Source: CALMKX01 sp036274895
Lineage (GTDB): Bacteria > Acidobacteriota > Thermoanaerobaculia > Multivoradales > SZUA-115
Direction: 5' to 3'
DNA: 64,000 nucleotides
NCBI GenBank assembly: GCA_036274895.1
Contig: DASUEU010000051.1
Location: forward strand, 62,001 to 126,000
Each line of letters opens with the position of its first letter. Position 1 is the first letter of the stretch. This document shows positions 9,891 to 19,714 of this stretch, one piece after another. Made by a program: the position numbers and the translations under genes. The notes under the pieces were generated by a model. That model ran no database searches, was not told where the DNA came from, and saw nothing but the letters and a program-made list of their open reading frames with translations.

Positions 9891-9955
9891 ATTTCGCTGG
9901 GAGCGAAATTCTAGCCCAGTCGTGGCGATTCTGTCTCTGTCAGCGAAATTTCGCT
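9891..9955. promoter_or_regulatory. Twin palindromic operators between the ScfR-like regulator and aceB
   Basis: Two related palindromes lie in the divergent intergenic region: ATTTCGCT-GGG-AGCGAAAT at 9891-9909 and AGCGAAATTTCGCT at 9942-9955. They share the half-site AGCGAAAT but differ in spacing, and their centres are about 48 bp apart. This is roughly 4.5 helical turns, compatible with cooperative binding. The second abuts a -35-like box of aceB and the first is close to the regulator start. The likely ligand is the adjacent XRE/ScfR-type protein, giving aceBA control and autoregulation; this is inference from position and symmetry. Confidence 0.75.
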
Positions 9956-9983
9956 TGACGTGCTACTTTCACTGAAACTATGG
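9955..9983 (+). promoter_or_regulatory. Candidate aceB promoter
   Basis: TTGACG at 9955-9960 is a good -35 box and overlaps the end of the second palindrome. A -10 candidate is AACTAT at 9976-9981; its 15-bp spacing is short, so the exact -10 is uncertain. A repressor on the palindrome would block polymerase here. Confidence 0.45.
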
Positions 9984-10004
9984 TTTCGCCGGAAAGAGGA
10001 TCCC

Positions 10005-11669
10005 ATGAGCTCGACCCTGACCCTGGAACAAGCCGTCGCCCACGCTCCCCTCCCCGGTGTCGAGGTGCCGGCCGCCGCCTGGACCACCGCTGCACGCAGC
10101 TGGCTCCCCCTGCCCCTCCTCGGCCTGATCGCCGAGCTCCACCGCGAGCTCGAGGGGGAGCGCCAGACTCTCCTGGCCCGACGGCGGGAGCGCCAGGCGG
10201 CCTGGGATCAGGGCGAGCTGCCCGGATACCTCGACGACGAGGTCTCCCGAGCAGCCCGCGGCGAGTGGCAGATCGCCCCCCTGCCTCCCGACCTCGAGCG
10301 GCGTCGGGTCGAGATCACCGGCCCGGTCGACAGCGCCAAGATGGTGATCCAGATGCTCTCCCGCGGCGAGGACGGCGCCCGCGCCGATTGCGCCATGCTC
10401 GACTTCGAAGACTCGATGAAGCCGGAGTGGCCGCGGGTGCTGGCCGGTTTCGCCAACCTGGCCGGGGCCGCGCGCGGTGACCTCGCCTGGCGGCAGCCGG
10501 CCGAGGGGGGCAAGCCTGAGAAGGTCTACCGCCTCGATCCCGCCGACATGCCGGTGGTCATGGTGCGCTGCCGGGGTCTCCACCTCGACGAGCTCAACCT
10601 GACCGTCGACGGCGAGCCGGTGGCCGGCGGCCTGCTCGACCTCGCCGGCGCCGTCTACCACTCCGCCGAGGCCCTGCTCGCCCGCGGTCGGACTCCCAAG
10701 TACTACGTGCCGAAGTGCGAGCACCACCTGGAGGCTCGCTGGTGGGGCCGTCTCTTCACCCTGCTCGAGGAACGCCTCGGCCTCGAGCGGGGCTGCCTGC
10801 GGGTCACCCTGCTGATCGAGACCCTGCCGGCAGCCTTCCAGATGGAGGAGATCCTCTGGCAGCTGCGCGAGCGCATCACGGCCTTGAACGTCGGCCGCTG
10901 GGACAAGATCTTCAGCGACATCAAGACACTCAAGGCGCACCCGGACCGCGTGCTCGCCGACCGCGCCACAATCTCCCTCGAGCGACCCTGGATGCGCGCC
11001 TACGCCGAGCGACTGATCGCCGTCTGCCACCGCCACGGCGCCTTCGGCATGGGCGGGATGGCCGCCTTCACCCCGGGCAAGACCGCCGAGCGGCGCGCCG
11101 AGCAGATCGCCAAGGTGGTGGCCGACAAGCGCTTCGAGCACGCCCTCGGCCACGACGGCTGCTGGGTCTCCCACCCCTACTTCATCGCCCCGGCCCTCTC
11201 GGCCTTCCCGGAGGAGAACCAGCTCGCGGTGATCCCGCAGCTGCCGGAGCGCCCGGACCTGCTGCCCGTGGGCGGCGGCCCCTACACCGAGGCCGGCCTG
11301 CGCAAGAACCTGCGGGTCGGCATCGCCTATCTCGAGGGCTGGCGGCGCGGCCTCGGCTGCGTGGCCTGGGACGACCTGATGGAGGACCTCGCCACCCTCG
11401 AGATCTCCCGCGCCCAGACCTGGCAGTGGCTCCACCACCGAGTGCGGCTCGACGACGGCCGCGAGGTCACCCCGGCCCTGGTGCGGGGGCTCTTCGCCGA
11501 GGAGGAGTCCGCCATCGCCGGAGAGATCCGCGCCGCCCTGAGCGACCCCGCCGAGGCCGCGGCGACCGCTGCCCGCTTCGCCGCCGCCCGCGCCGAGGCC
11601 GAGGCCATCTTCACCGAAACCGAGCTCCGCCCCTTCCTCGCCCTCGCCAGCGAGCGAATGGGCGGCTGA
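10005..11669 (+). CDS. aceB: Malate synthase (glyoxylate shunt), type A-like
   Basis: 554 residues, close to the usual size of malate synthase A. It condenses glyoxylate with acetyl-CoA to malate in the cytoplasm. Family motifs are MLDFEDSMKPEWP near residue 130 (acidic metal-binding region), FGMGGMAAFTPG near 350 and GHDGCWVSHPYF near 382. The ATG at 10005 was chosen over an in-frame GTG at 9960 because GGAAAGAGGA lies just before it and the upstream stretch overlaps promoter and operator elements. aceA follows 30 nt later in the same direction, so the two steps of the shunt are co-transcribed. Regulation is probably by the divergent ScfR/RamB-type gene through the palindromes at 9891-9955. 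Confidence 0.95.
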   Translation: MSSTLTLEQAVAHAPLPGVEVPAAAWTTAARSWLPLPLLGLIAELHRELEGERQTLLARRRERQAAWDQGELPGYLDDEVSRAARGEWQIAPLPPDLERRRVEITGPVDSAKMVIQMLSRGEDGARADCAMLDFEDSMKPEWPRVLAGFANLAGAARGDLAWRQPAEGGKPEKVYRLDPADMPVVMVRCRGLHLDELNLTVDGEPVAGGLLDLAGAVYHSAEALLARGRTPKYYVPKCEHHLEARWWGRLFTLLEERLGLERGCLRVTLLIETLPAAFQMEEILWQLRERITALNVGRWDKIFSDIKTLKAHPDRVLADRATISLERPWMRAYAERLIAVCHRHGAFGMGGMAAFTPGKTAERRAEQIAKVVADKRFEHALGHDGCWVSHPYFIAPALSAFPEENQLAVIPQLPERPDLLPVGGGPYTEAGLRKNLRVGIAYLEGWRRGLGCVAWDDLMEDLATLEISRAQTWQWLHHRVRLDDGREVTPALVRGLFAEEESAIAGEIRAALSDPAEAAATAARFAAARAEAEAIFTETELRPFLALASERMGG

Positions 11670-11699
11670 GCGATCCCCGACCCTGGGAAGGAGACCGAC

Positions 11700-12971
<1,272 letters not shown>

Positions 12972-12976
12972 GGGCT

Positions 12977-13074
12977 CTGCCACCCGCCCCGGTGGACTGC
13001 TACACTCAGGCAACTTGCCAGCGGGATAGCTGGTCCACCAGGGCGGCGCGAGGCCGCAGAGAGAGGATGTGTGA
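12977..13074 (+). promoter_or_regulatory. Candidate promoter and structured leader of the RRM gene
   Basis: A weak sigma70-like pair (CTGCCA at 12977-12982, TACACT at 13001-13006) precedes a leader of about 65 nt. The leader contains the stem-loop CCAGC-GGGATA-GCTGG followed by GC-rich inverted sequence and the ribosome-binding site GAGAGAGG. RRM proteins in bacteria are often cold-responsive, so a structured leader could be regulatory, but no known RNA motif is recognised. Confidence 0.35.
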
Positions 13075-13482
13075 ATGGGCTCCAAGGTTTTCGTCGGTAA
13101 CCTAGACTTCCGCACCAGCCGCGACACGCTGGAGAACCTCTTCGCCCAGGCCGGGCAGGTTCTGGATGTCTTCCTGCCCATGGATCGGGCTACCGGCCGC
13201 CCACGTGGTTTCGCCTTCGTCGAGTTCGAGACCGAGGAAGAATCCGCGGCGGCGATCGAGCGCTTCAACGAGTACGAGCTCGACGGTCGCGCCCTGCGGG
13301 TCAACGCCGCCGAGGATCGGCCCCAGCGCAGCGGCTTCGGCGGTGGTGGTGGCGGTGGCTTCGGCCGCCCCTCCTTCGGGGGCGGTGGTGGTGGCGGCGG
13401 CCGGGGCGGTGGCGGCGGCTTCGGCGGCGGCAAGCCGAAGGGCAGCCGGCGCAACATCCGCGCCAAGAAGCGCTCCCTCTAA
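13075..13482 (+). CDS. Glycine-rich RNA-binding protein with one RRM domain
   Basis: 135 residues. Residues 3-80 form one RNA recognition motif with RNP2 (KVFVGNL) and RNP1 (RGFAFVEF), including the aromatic residues that stack on RNA bases. Residues about 87-120 are a low-complexity Gly-rich linker with a few Phe and Arg, followed by a basic tail (RRNIRAKKRSL). This is the layout of bacterial Rbp proteins of the cyanobacterial type, which bind single-stranded RNA and are often cold-induced. It is probably monocistronic with its own leader. Its 3' end overlaps the convergent membrane-protein gene by 4 nt. The GGT/GGC-rich codons give an internal purine-rich repeat that is not a separate element. 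Confidence 0.93.
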   Translation: MGSKVFVGNLDFRTSRDTLENLFAQAGQVLDVFLPMDRATGRPRGFAFVEFETEEESAAAIERFNEYELDGRALRVNAAEDRPQRSGFGGGGGGGFGRPSFGGGGGGGGRGGGGGFGGGKPKGSRRNIRAKKRSL

Positions 13483-13973
13483 GCTCGTCCCGAGCCTGCC
13501 GCGACGCTCTCCTCGGGTTCTTCGATCCCGAGGAGAGTACGGCTTTTCCGGGCGACGCGCAGCCGATAGGTACGCCCCGCCTCGAGCCGTGCCGCCGTCG
13601 CCCGGTCGATCTCGAAGAGCTCGTCGCCCGAGCGCAGGAGGTGGTGCTGGACGCCGAGGATGCCCAGCCCGATGGCGATCTCGAGCGAGACGGGCCGGGT
13701 GGTGACATCGACCTCGCCGCTGCGCAGATCCTCCCCCACCCCCCGCCAGAGCGCCAGCGCCGGCCGCAACTTCACCAGCCAGAACACCCCGACCCCGGCC
13801 AGGAGCACCGCCAGCCCCGCGGGAACCGTCTCGGCGCCGGCCAACGCCACCCAGCCGGCAGCCACCAGGAAGGCCAGGGCGAGGACACCCAGCGCCGCTG
13901 CGCGCAGGGCGAAGCGACGCCGGGCGCGAAGGAGGATCTGAGCATTCTCGGCAGCGAGGTCGCCACGGCTCAT
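13479..13973 (-). CDS. Small two-helix membrane protein
   Basis: 164 residues, not assigned to a named family. After a basic N-terminus there are two hydrophobic helices (about residues 24-46, core LGVLALAFLVAAGWVAL, and 53-72, core AGLAVLLAGVGVFWLV), then a soluble C-terminal region of about 90 residues that should be cytoplasmic. The start ATG overlaps the stop of the YhbY-like gene (ATGA, 13970-13973), so it is translated by coupling with that gene. The overlap alone does not show that it works with ribosome assembly. Its last codons contain a strong stem-loop used by the opposite strand. Confidence 0.75.
   Translation of the reverse strand: MSRGDLAAENAQILLRARRRFALRAAALGVLALAFLVAAGWVALAGAETVPAGLAVLLAGVGVFWLVKLRPALALWRGVGEDLRSGEVDVTTRPVSLEIAIGLGILGVQHHLLRSGDELFEIDRATAARLEAGRTYRLRVARKSRTLLGIEEPEESVAAGSGRA
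13507..13537 (+). terminator. Strong stem-loop between convergent genes
   Basis: Perfect 11-bp inverted repeat (CTCTCCTCGGG at 13507-13517, CCCGAGGAGAG at 13527-13537, 9-nt loop), followed on the plus strand by TACGGCTTTT. It lies 25 nt beyond the RRM gene stop, inside the 3' part of the convergent membrane-protein gene, and fits a terminator for the RRM transcript. Confidence 0.65.
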
Positions 13974-14266
13974 GAGAGCCGCACCCGACGCTTCTGGGGG
14001 TCCGGTTGCTGGCGATAGAGGATGAGCACGTGGCCGATGGCCCCGGCCGTGTCACAGGTGAGGCGCTCCTCAATGGTGACGACCTCACCGGGATCGGGCT
14101 TGCCGGCCAGGAAGCGCACCTTGATCAGCTCGTGGTCGGCCAGAGCCTGGTCGATCTGGGCCAGCTGGGGCTCTCCCAGGCCGGCCTTGCCGATGCGCAC
14201 CAGCGGCTCCAAGGCGTGAGCGAGGCCGCGCAGGTGCTTGCGCTCGGCGGAGGTGAGTCGGGACAT
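13970..14266 (-). CDS. yhbY: YhbY-like CRS1-YhbY domain RNA-binding protein
   Basis: 98 residues, the typical length of single-domain YhbY proteins that bind pre-50S ribosomal particles. Characteristic sequences are LTSAERKHLRGLAHAL at the start, PLVRIGKAGL (the GxxG-type RNA-binding loop region) and ALADHELIKVRF. The ATG at 14264-14266 follows AGGAGA with a 6-nt spacer; a longer open frame upstream has no such site and is proline/arginine-rich, typical of non-coding sequence. The gene is first in a two-gene unit with the membrane protein that overlaps its stop codon. Confidence 0.93.
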   Translation of the reverse strand: MSRLTSAERKHLRGLAHALEPLVRIGKAGLGEPQLAQIDQALADHELIKVRFLAGKPDPGEVVTIEERLTCDTAGAIGHVLILYRQQPDPQKRRVRLS

Positions 14267-14384
14267 TCGAAGTCTCCTGTCTGGGAGCAGGGGGAAGGTC
14301 CGTGAGTGCTCGCGGAGCCGCCCTACGCCAAAGCTTGGGACGGTCATTCTAGAACGGCCCCAAGAGCCGCCCCCGCCCCCGCCC

Positions 14385-14405
14385 GAGGTGCCAGGCACTT
14401 CGGGA
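14385..14405. repeat. Copy of the GTGCC-A-GGCAC palindromic repeat
   Basis: The sequence GAGGTGCCAGGCACTTCGGG contains the 11-bp palindrome GTGCCAGGCAC. It lies in the 152-bp gap between yhbY and the AraC gene. The same unit recurs three to four times at 35372-35482 and in degenerate form at 48033-48053. Confidence 0.75.
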
Positions 14406-14418
14406 GCAGGCGGCCCGC

Positions 14419-15297
14419 TCACCGCGACTCGGTCTCGAGGAGGCTCAGCCCGTCCGGCGACTGATGCCGCCAGACCTCGAGCGGGGTGGCGCCGGCGAGC
14501 TCGCGGAAGTCCCGCGCCATGTGCGCCTGGTCGAACCAGCCGTGGGCCACGGCGAAGTCCGCCCAGCACACCCGCTCGATCCCGAGCAGACCGGTCATCG
14601 CCGTCTCGAAGCGCAGCACCCGCGCGTAGCGCTTGGGGTTGAGCCCGACCTGCTCGCGGAAGCGTTGGATGAAGGTGCGCTCGCTCCAGCCCGAGCCCCG
14701 CACCAGGCGGTGAATCGGTACCTTGCCCCGGCTGGCATGCAGGACACCGAGGGCCTCGAGCACCTCGCCCCGCAGCCGGGGCGGATCGGTGAGCCGGCGC
14801 TCGAGGGCCGAGGCGAGCAGCAGCAGGCGAGAGCGGGGGCTCGGCTCATCGATCATCCGCATGCGGACTTCCTCCACGCCCGGCCCGAACAGCTGATCGA
14901 GGTCCACCACCTGCCCGGCAACCTCGCTGGGCGGGACTCCGAGCACCGGCAGGGCACCCGAAGGCCGCAGTTGGATGCCGACGTTGCAGATCTGCCGCGA
15001 AGGGAAGATCTCGAGCGGCCCCTGCTGGAGGCCCGAGACCCAGCTGGTGAGGAAGCCCCGGCGACCACCCCCTTCCTCCAGGTACTGGGGGTGGGGCACC
15101 AGGTTGAACAGGATCATGGTGGTGGAGCGCGGCAGGATACGCTCCTGGGCGTAGCAGTCGGACGACGAAGCGATCCACAGCGACTCCACCCACGAGCCGA
15201 GGGCACCGAGAGGACGCGCCGTGGTCAGGCTCCAAGAGCCGAGGGCCGAGTCGTGCTCGAGGTGCTCGAAGTGGAGCTGCCCCGGGTTGCCGATCAC
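14419..15297 (-). CDS. AraC-family transcriptional regulator
   Basis: 292 residues from a GTG start 10 nt after the BON-LysM gene. The C-terminal about 100 residues hold the paired helix-turn-helix of AraC proteins: IHRLVRGSGWSERTFIQRF (first HTH) and DFAVAHGWFDQAHMARDF followed by the conserved G-x-x-P-x-x-x-W-like ending GATPLEVWR. The N-terminal part resembles the DUF6597-type sensor found in many AraC regulators (aromatic and Pro-rich, e.g. ILFNLVPHPQY); its ligand is unknown. Co-directional with the BON-LysM gene, so the two may be co-transcribed, although functional linkage is uncertain. Confidence 0.92.
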   Translation of the reverse strand: MIGNPGQLHFEHLEHDSALGSWSLTTARPLGALGSWVESLWIASSSDCYAQERILPRSTTMILFNLVPHPQYLEEGGGRRGFLTSWVSGLQQGPLEIFPSRQICNVGIQLRPSGALPVLGVPPSEVAGQVVDLDQLFGPGVEEVRMRMIDEPSPRSRLLLLASALERRLTDPPRLRGEVLEALGVLHASRGKVPIHRLVRGSGWSERTFIQRFREQVGLNPKRYARVLRFETAMTGLLGIERVCWADFAVAHGWFDQAHMARDFRELAGATPLEVWRHQSPDGLSLLETESR

Positions 15298-15307
15298 GTC
15301 CTTCTCG

Positions 15308-15784
15308 TCACGCCTGCGGCGGGATGCGCAGCACCTGCCCGGGGTAGATCTTGTCCGGATGCTTGAGCATGGGCTGGTTGGCCTCGAAGATCACGGGATA
15401 CTTGTTGGCGTTGCCGTAGTAGCGCTTGGCGATCTTCGACAGATTGTCGCCCGAGACCACCGTGTGGTACTGCGAGGGCGGCTCGGGCACCACCACCTCG
15501 ATGCGGTCGTCGACGTGGGCGACGCCCTCGACATTGCCGAGGGCCAGCACCACCTTCTCGCGCAGGGCCTGGCTGGAGGCCCGGCCCTCGGCGATCACCG
15601 TGTCGCCCACCAGCTGCACCCGCAGGCCCTCGACTTCGAGGCCGTGCTCGGAGACCAACCGGAGCAGGGCGTTCTCCCGCTGGACCCGCCGATGTTCCTC
15701 GGGATCGACGTGCGGCTCGGGCGGTGGCGCTTCCTTGCCGAAGATCTTCGCCCCGGCTCCCTTGATGAAGTCGATCAGGCCCAT
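15308..15784 (-). CDS. kbp: BON and LysM domain protein (Kbp/YgaU family)
   Basis: 158 residues, close to the 149 of E. coli Kbp (YgaU). Residues about 30-100 form a BON domain (VQLVGDTVIAEGRA, then LALGNVEGVAHVDDRIEV); residues about 107-155 are a LysM domain (YHTVVSGDNLSKIAKRYYG ... IYPGQVLRIP). There is no signal peptide, as in Kbp, a cytoplasmic potassium-binding protein. AAGGAGG lies 6 nt before the ATG. It is the first gene of a unit with the AraC regulator and is divergent from the S41 protease gene. Confidence 0.93.
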   Translation of the reverse strand: MGLIDFIKGAGAKIFGKEAPPPEPHVDPEEHRRVQRENALLRLVSEHGLEVEGLRVQLVGDTVIAEGRASSQALREKVVLALGNVEGVAHVDDRIEVVVPEPPSQYHTVVSGDNLSKIAKRYYGNANKYPVIFEANQPMLKHPDKIYPGQVLRIPPQA

Positions 15785-15900
15785 GACGTGCCTCCTTCGC
15801 TGTTGAGGTTCGTTTGCGTGGCAGTGCTAGCGTATCGGACCTGCAACCCTCATGGCATCCAGGCCGTAGGATGGAGGATGCACGATCCACCGGAGGAGAC

Positions 15901-18900
15901 ATGAGATCGATTCGCGTTGCATTCTTCCTGAGTCTCGCCCACCTGGCCACGGCCGTCTCGGCCTCGGCGATCGACACCAGGGACACCCGGCTGCTCACCG
16001 ACCCGGCCGTGTCGAAGACCCACCTGGCCTTCACCTACGCCAACGACCTGTGGGTGGCCAACCTGGACGGCAGCGCAGCCCGGCGCTTGACCAGCCATCC
16101 CGGCCGCGAGGCGCGGCCCGGTTTCTCGCCCGACGGGCGCCTGCTCGCCTTCTCCGGCGAGTACGACGGCAACGTGGACGTCTACACGATCCCCATCGAA
16201 GGCGGCCTTCCCCAGCGGCGGACCTGGCACCCCTCCGACGACGTCTTCGTCGGGTTCACTCCCGACGGCTCCAAGCTGCTCTTCTTCTCCGACCGTGAGG
16301 CCGCCAACGAGCTCCACCTCTTCGCCCTTCCCCTGGCGGGAGGACTGCCCGAGCGGCTGCCCCTGCCCAACGCCTTCGACGGCACCTACTCGCCGGACGG
16401 CACACGCATGGTCTACAACCCCCTGCCGCCGGCCTTCCGCCAGTGGAAGAACTACCGGGGTGGCACCCATTCGCGCCTTTGGATCGTGCGCTGGTCGGAC
16501 CTCGGGGTGACCATGATCCCGCAGCCCGCGGGCCGCTCGAACGATCACGAGGCGATGTGGATCGGCGAGACGATCTACTTCCTGTCCGATCGCGCCGGCG
16601 AGTTCAACCTCTGGAGCTACGACCCCAGGACCGAGGCCCTCGAGCAGCTCACCCACCACGAGGACTTTCCGGTCCTCCTGGCCTCTGCCGGGGGCGGCAA
16701 GATCGTCTACGAGCAGGCCGGCAGCCTGCACCTCTTCGATCCCGCGACGAAGTCCGCCAAGAGGCTGACCCTCGGCGTGGCCGCGGATCTTCCCGACCTG
16801 CGACCCCGCTGGGCCGGCAAGCCCGAGCACGTGCGGGACATGGACCTCTCTCCCTCCGGCGCCCGCGTGGCCCTGGAGTTCCGGGGCGAGATCTTCACCG
16901 CCCCGGCGGCCAAGGGGGACCCGCGCAACCTGACCCGCACCCCCGGGGCTCACGAGCGCTCACCGGCCTGGTCGCCGGATGGTAAGACCCTGGCCTACTT
17001 CTCGGATGCTTCCGGTGAGTACCAGCTCCACCTCGAGAGTCAAGACGGCAAGGGAGCCGTGCGTGCCCTGGCCCTGGCCGGCTCGGGCTTCTACGAGAGC
17101 CCGATCTGGTCCCCGGACAGCAAAAAGATCGCCTTCCAGGACAACTCCCGCACCCTCTACTGGCTGGACGTGGCGACCGGCAAGCAGAACCAGGTCGCCG
17201 CCCTGTCCTACTACGGCCCCCTCAACACCCTGCGCTACGCCTGGGCGCCGGATTCGCAGTGGATCGCCTACACCCTCGAGAGCGAGTCCCTGTTCCAGAC
17301 GGTCTGGATCCACTCCCTGCCGGAGAACCGCTCCTACCCCATCACCGATGGCCTGTCGGACGCCGGAGAGCCGGTCTTCGACGCCTCGGGCAAGTACCTC
17401 TGGCTGCTCGCCTCGACCGACGCCGGGCCGTTGCGCCAGTGGTTCGACATGTCGAACGTCGACGCCAAGCTCTCCAACACCCTCTACCTGATCGTGCTGG
17501 CCAAGGGCGAGCCGTCGCCCCTGGCCCGCGAGAGCGACGAGGAGAAGGGTAAGGAGGAGAGCAAGAAGGACGGGAAGGACGAGAAGGCCGAGGAGGCCAA
17601 GCCCGCGGCCGGCAAGAAGGCCGGCAAGGGCAAGGAGGCCGCGGCCGAGCCGGCGAAGAGCGACGAGCCCAAGCCGGTCAAGATCGACTTCGAGGGCATC
17701 GGCCAGCGCATCCTCGCCCTGCCGGTGGCGCCCGCCTTCCACTTCGGCCTGGCCGCGGGCAAAGAAGGAGAGGTCTACTACCTGCGCTATGACGAGGACT
17801 TCGTGGCCTTCGGCGCTGGCCCGTCGAAGCTGATCCAGTTCCAGCTCAAGGAGAAGAAGGAGAACGTCCTCGCCGAGGGCATCCTGGCCTTCGAGGTGGC
17901 TCCCGGCGGTGCCAAGCTGGTCGCGCGCACCGAGACGAGCCTGTCCGTGGTGGACGCCGGCGCCAAGCTCGAGGGCGGCAACGGGGCGGTGGACTTGAAG
18001 GCCATCCAGGTCTGGGTCGAGCCGGAAGCCGAATGGCGGCAGATCTTCGAGGAAGCCTGGCGGATCAACCGCGACTACTTCTACGACCCGGGCATGCACG
18101 GCGCCGACTGGCCGGCCATGCGCAAGAAGTACGAGGTCTTCCTGCCCCACCTGTCCTGCCGTGCCGATCTCAACCGGGTGCTGCAGTGGATGGCGAGCGA
18201 GCTCGCCGTGGGTCACCACTTCATCTTCGGCGGTGAGCGGGCTCAAGAGACCAAGAAAGTGCCCGGCGGGCTCCTGGGCGCCGATCTGGAGGTCCACGAG
18301 GGCCGCTATCGCTTCAAGAAGGTCCTCGGCGGCCTCAACTGGAACCCCGACCTGCGCTCGCCGCTGACCGAGCCGGGCGTAGACGTGGTCGCCGGTGAAT
18401 ATCTCCTGGCGGTCGAGGGCGAGAATCTGGCGCCACCCGACAGCCCCTATCGCCCCTTCGAGGGCAAGGCGGGCAAGAACGTCGAGATCACCGTCGGCCC
18501 CAAAGCCGACGGCAGCGGCTCGCGCACGGTGACGGTGGTGCCGATCGAGCGCGAGGGAGCGTTGCGGGTCCGGGACTGGGTGGAGGGCAACCTGCGGCGG
18601 GTGAACGAGGCGACCGGCGGCCGGGTGGCCTACGTCTGGGTGCCGGACACCACCCTCGAAGGCCACGTCTACTTCAAGCGCTACTTCTTCCCCCAGGCCC
18701 ACAAGCAGGCGATCATCCTCGACGAGCGCTTCAACGGCGGCGGCCAGATCGCCGACTACTACATCGACGTCCTGCGCCGCCCCTACCTCAGCCACTGGGC
18801 GACCCGCTACGGCAAGGACTTGAAGACGCCCAAGGGATCGATCCAGGGGCCGAAGGTGATGCTGATCAACGAGCAGGCGGGCTCCGGCGGTGACCTGCTG

Positions 18901-19227
18901 CCGTGGATGTTCCGCAAGCACGGCGTGGGCAAGCTGATCGGCCGGCCCACCTGGGGCGGGCTGGTGGGGATCCTGGGGTTCCCGGTGCTGATGGACGGCG
19001 GCAGGATCACCGCACCGAACGTGGCGATCTGGACCGAGGAAGGCTTCGTGGTGGAGAACGTCGGCGTGCCGCCGGACATCGAGGTCGAGATGCTGCCGGC
19101 CGAGGCCGCCAAGGGCCGCGATCCGCAGCTCGAAAAAGCGATCGAGGTGATCCTCGCCGAGCTCGCCGCCAATCCGCCGCAGGAGCCCAAGAAGCCACCG
19201 TTCCCGGTGCGGGTGCGCAAGCCGTAA
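15901..19227 (+). CDS. Exported tricorn-like protease, peptidase family S41
   Basis: 1109 residues from the ATG at 15901, which follows CGGAGGAGAC and begins a signal peptide (VAFFLSLAHLATAVSASA). The N-terminal two thirds are WD40/TolB-like propeller blades with repeated SPDGxxxxF/Y motifs, as in tricorn protease homologues. A Lys/Glu/Ala-rich insertion (about residues 543-596) separates this from the C-terminal PDZ and S41 core. The nucleophile is in NEQAGSGGDLLPW near residue 995. Such proteins degrade peptides in the periplasm of proteolytic bacteria. Standalone gene; a stem-loop terminator follows. The charged insertion is longer than I expect for the family. Confidence 0.93.
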   Translation: MRSIRVAFFLSLAHLATAVSASAIDTRDTRLLTDPAVSKTHLAFTYANDLWVANLDGSAARRLTSHPGREARPGFSPDGRLLAFSGEYDGNVDVYTIPIEGGLPQRRTWHPSDDVFVGFTPDGSKLLFFSDREAANELHLFALPLAGGLPERLPLPNAFDGTYSPDGTRMVYNPLPPAFRQWKNYRGGTHSRLWIVRWSDLGVTMIPQPAGRSNDHEAMWIGETIYFLSDRAGEFNLWSYDPRTEALEQLTHHEDFPVLLASAGGGKIVYEQAGSLHLFDPATKSAKRLTLGVAADLPDLRPRWAGKPEHVRDMDLSPSGARVALEFRGEIFTAPAAKGDPRNLTRTPGAHERSPAWSPDGKTLAYFSDASGEYQLHLESQDGKGAVRALALAGSGFYESPIWSPDSKKIAFQDNSRTLYWLDVATGKQNQVAALSYYGPLNTLRYAWAPDSQWIAYTLESESLFQTVWIHSLPENRSYPITDGLSDAGEPVFDASGKYLWLLASTDAGPLRQWFDMSNVDAKLSNTLYLIVLAKGEPSPLARESDEEKGKEESKKDGKDEKAEEAKPAAGKKAGKGKEAAAEPAKSDEPKPVKIDFEGIGQRILALPVAPAFHFGLAAGKEGEVYYLRYDEDFVAFGAGPSKLIQFQLKEKKENVLAEGILAFEVAPGGAKLVARTETSLSVVDAGAKLEGGNGAVDLKAIQVWVEPEAEWRQIFEEAWRINRDYFYDPGMHGADWPAMRKKYEVFLPHLSCRADLNRVLQWMASELAVGHHFIFGGERAQETKKVPGGLLGADLEVHEGRYRFKKVLGGLNWNPDLRSPLTEPGVDVVAGEYLLAVEGENLAPPDSPYRPFEGKAGKNVEITVGPKADGSGSRTVTVVPIEREGALRVRDWVEGNLRRVNEATGGRVAYVWVPDTTLEGHVYFKRYFFPQAHKQAIILDERFNGGGQIADYYIDVLRRPYLSHWATRYGKDLKTPKGSIQGPKVMLINEQAGSGGDLLPWMFRKHGVGKLIGRPTWGGLVGILGFPVLMDGGRITAPNVAIWTEEGFVVENVGVPPDIEVEMLPAEAAKGRDPQLEKAIEVILAELAANPPQEPKKPPFPVRVRKP

Positions 19228-19240
19228 AGGCAAAGAGCTT

Positions 19241-19306
19241 GAGGGGCAGGCCACCGTGCCTGCCCCTCTTCTGCGCTGACCCGGAGGGCGGCCCCGGGGG
19301 CCGCCC
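19241..19306. terminator. Double stem-loop terminator between convergent genes
   Basis: Two consecutive hairpins: GAGGGGCAGGC at 19241-19251 with GCCTGCCCCTC at 19258-19268 (followed by TTCT), and GGGCGGCCCC at 19286-19295 with GGGGCCGCCC at 19297-19306. They lie between the S41 protease and the convergent small gene and should terminate both transcripts. The units resemble the GGGGCAGG/GGGGCGG repeats at 55985-56049 and 62317-62415. Confidence 0.8.
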
Positions 19307-19327
19307 GTGCGGCTTTCTTCCTCGAGG

Positions 19328-19666
19328 CTAGTCCAGGCCCGACTCCCACTCGGAAGACTCGACGACGACCCAGCTCGTGGCTTTCAATCTGGTCGCCAGC
19401 TGTTCCATCGCCTCGATGACCTGGGCTACTTGGCTGCGCGGGTCCTGGACGAACGCCTTCCGGCAGTGCTCGTCCCAGACGATCGCTTCCCACACGGTCA
19501 GGAGCAGGGCGTAGTCCACGTAGAAGGGGTTTTCGGTGTCGAACCGCCGCGCGCCGAACTTCTCGAAGAACCCGCTGCGATTCCACCACAGCGGAAAGTC
19601 CATGATCCAACCGGGCTGGCCGGTTTCCGCCGGGCAGAGGAAGATCCGTTCACGATAGGACGGCAT
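19328..19666 (-). CDS. Conserved-looking hypothetical protein, 112 residues
   Basis: Not recognised. The chain is rich in aromatic residues (DFPLWWNRSGFF, WEAIVWDEHC) with ordinary amphipathic segments and no signal peptide or membrane helix, so a cytoplasmic alpha/beta protein is likely. GAGGG precedes the ATG by 4 nt. It lies 48 nt after the PQQ-propeller gene in the same direction and probably shares its transcript. Codon usage is like that of its neighbours, which supports a real gene. Confidence 0.6.
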   Translation of the reverse strand: MPSYRERIFLCPAETGQPGWIMDFPLWWNRSGFFEKFGARRFDTENPFYVDYALLLTVWEAIVWDEHCRKAFVQDPRSQVAQVIEAMEQLATRLKATSWVVVESSEWESGLD

Positions 19667-19714
19667 GGTGCCCTCGAGTGTAGTCCAGGACAGGAGGGCC
19701 CAATCCCCCGCGTC

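Noticed and set aside
9960..10004. GTG at 9960 as aceB start
   Set aside because: Would place the start within the -35/operator region; the ATG at 10005 has a ribosome-binding site.
13330..13440. GGT/GGC-rich tandem repeat
   Set aside because: Encodes the Gly-rich tail of the RRM protein; low-complexity coding sequence, not a separate repeat element.
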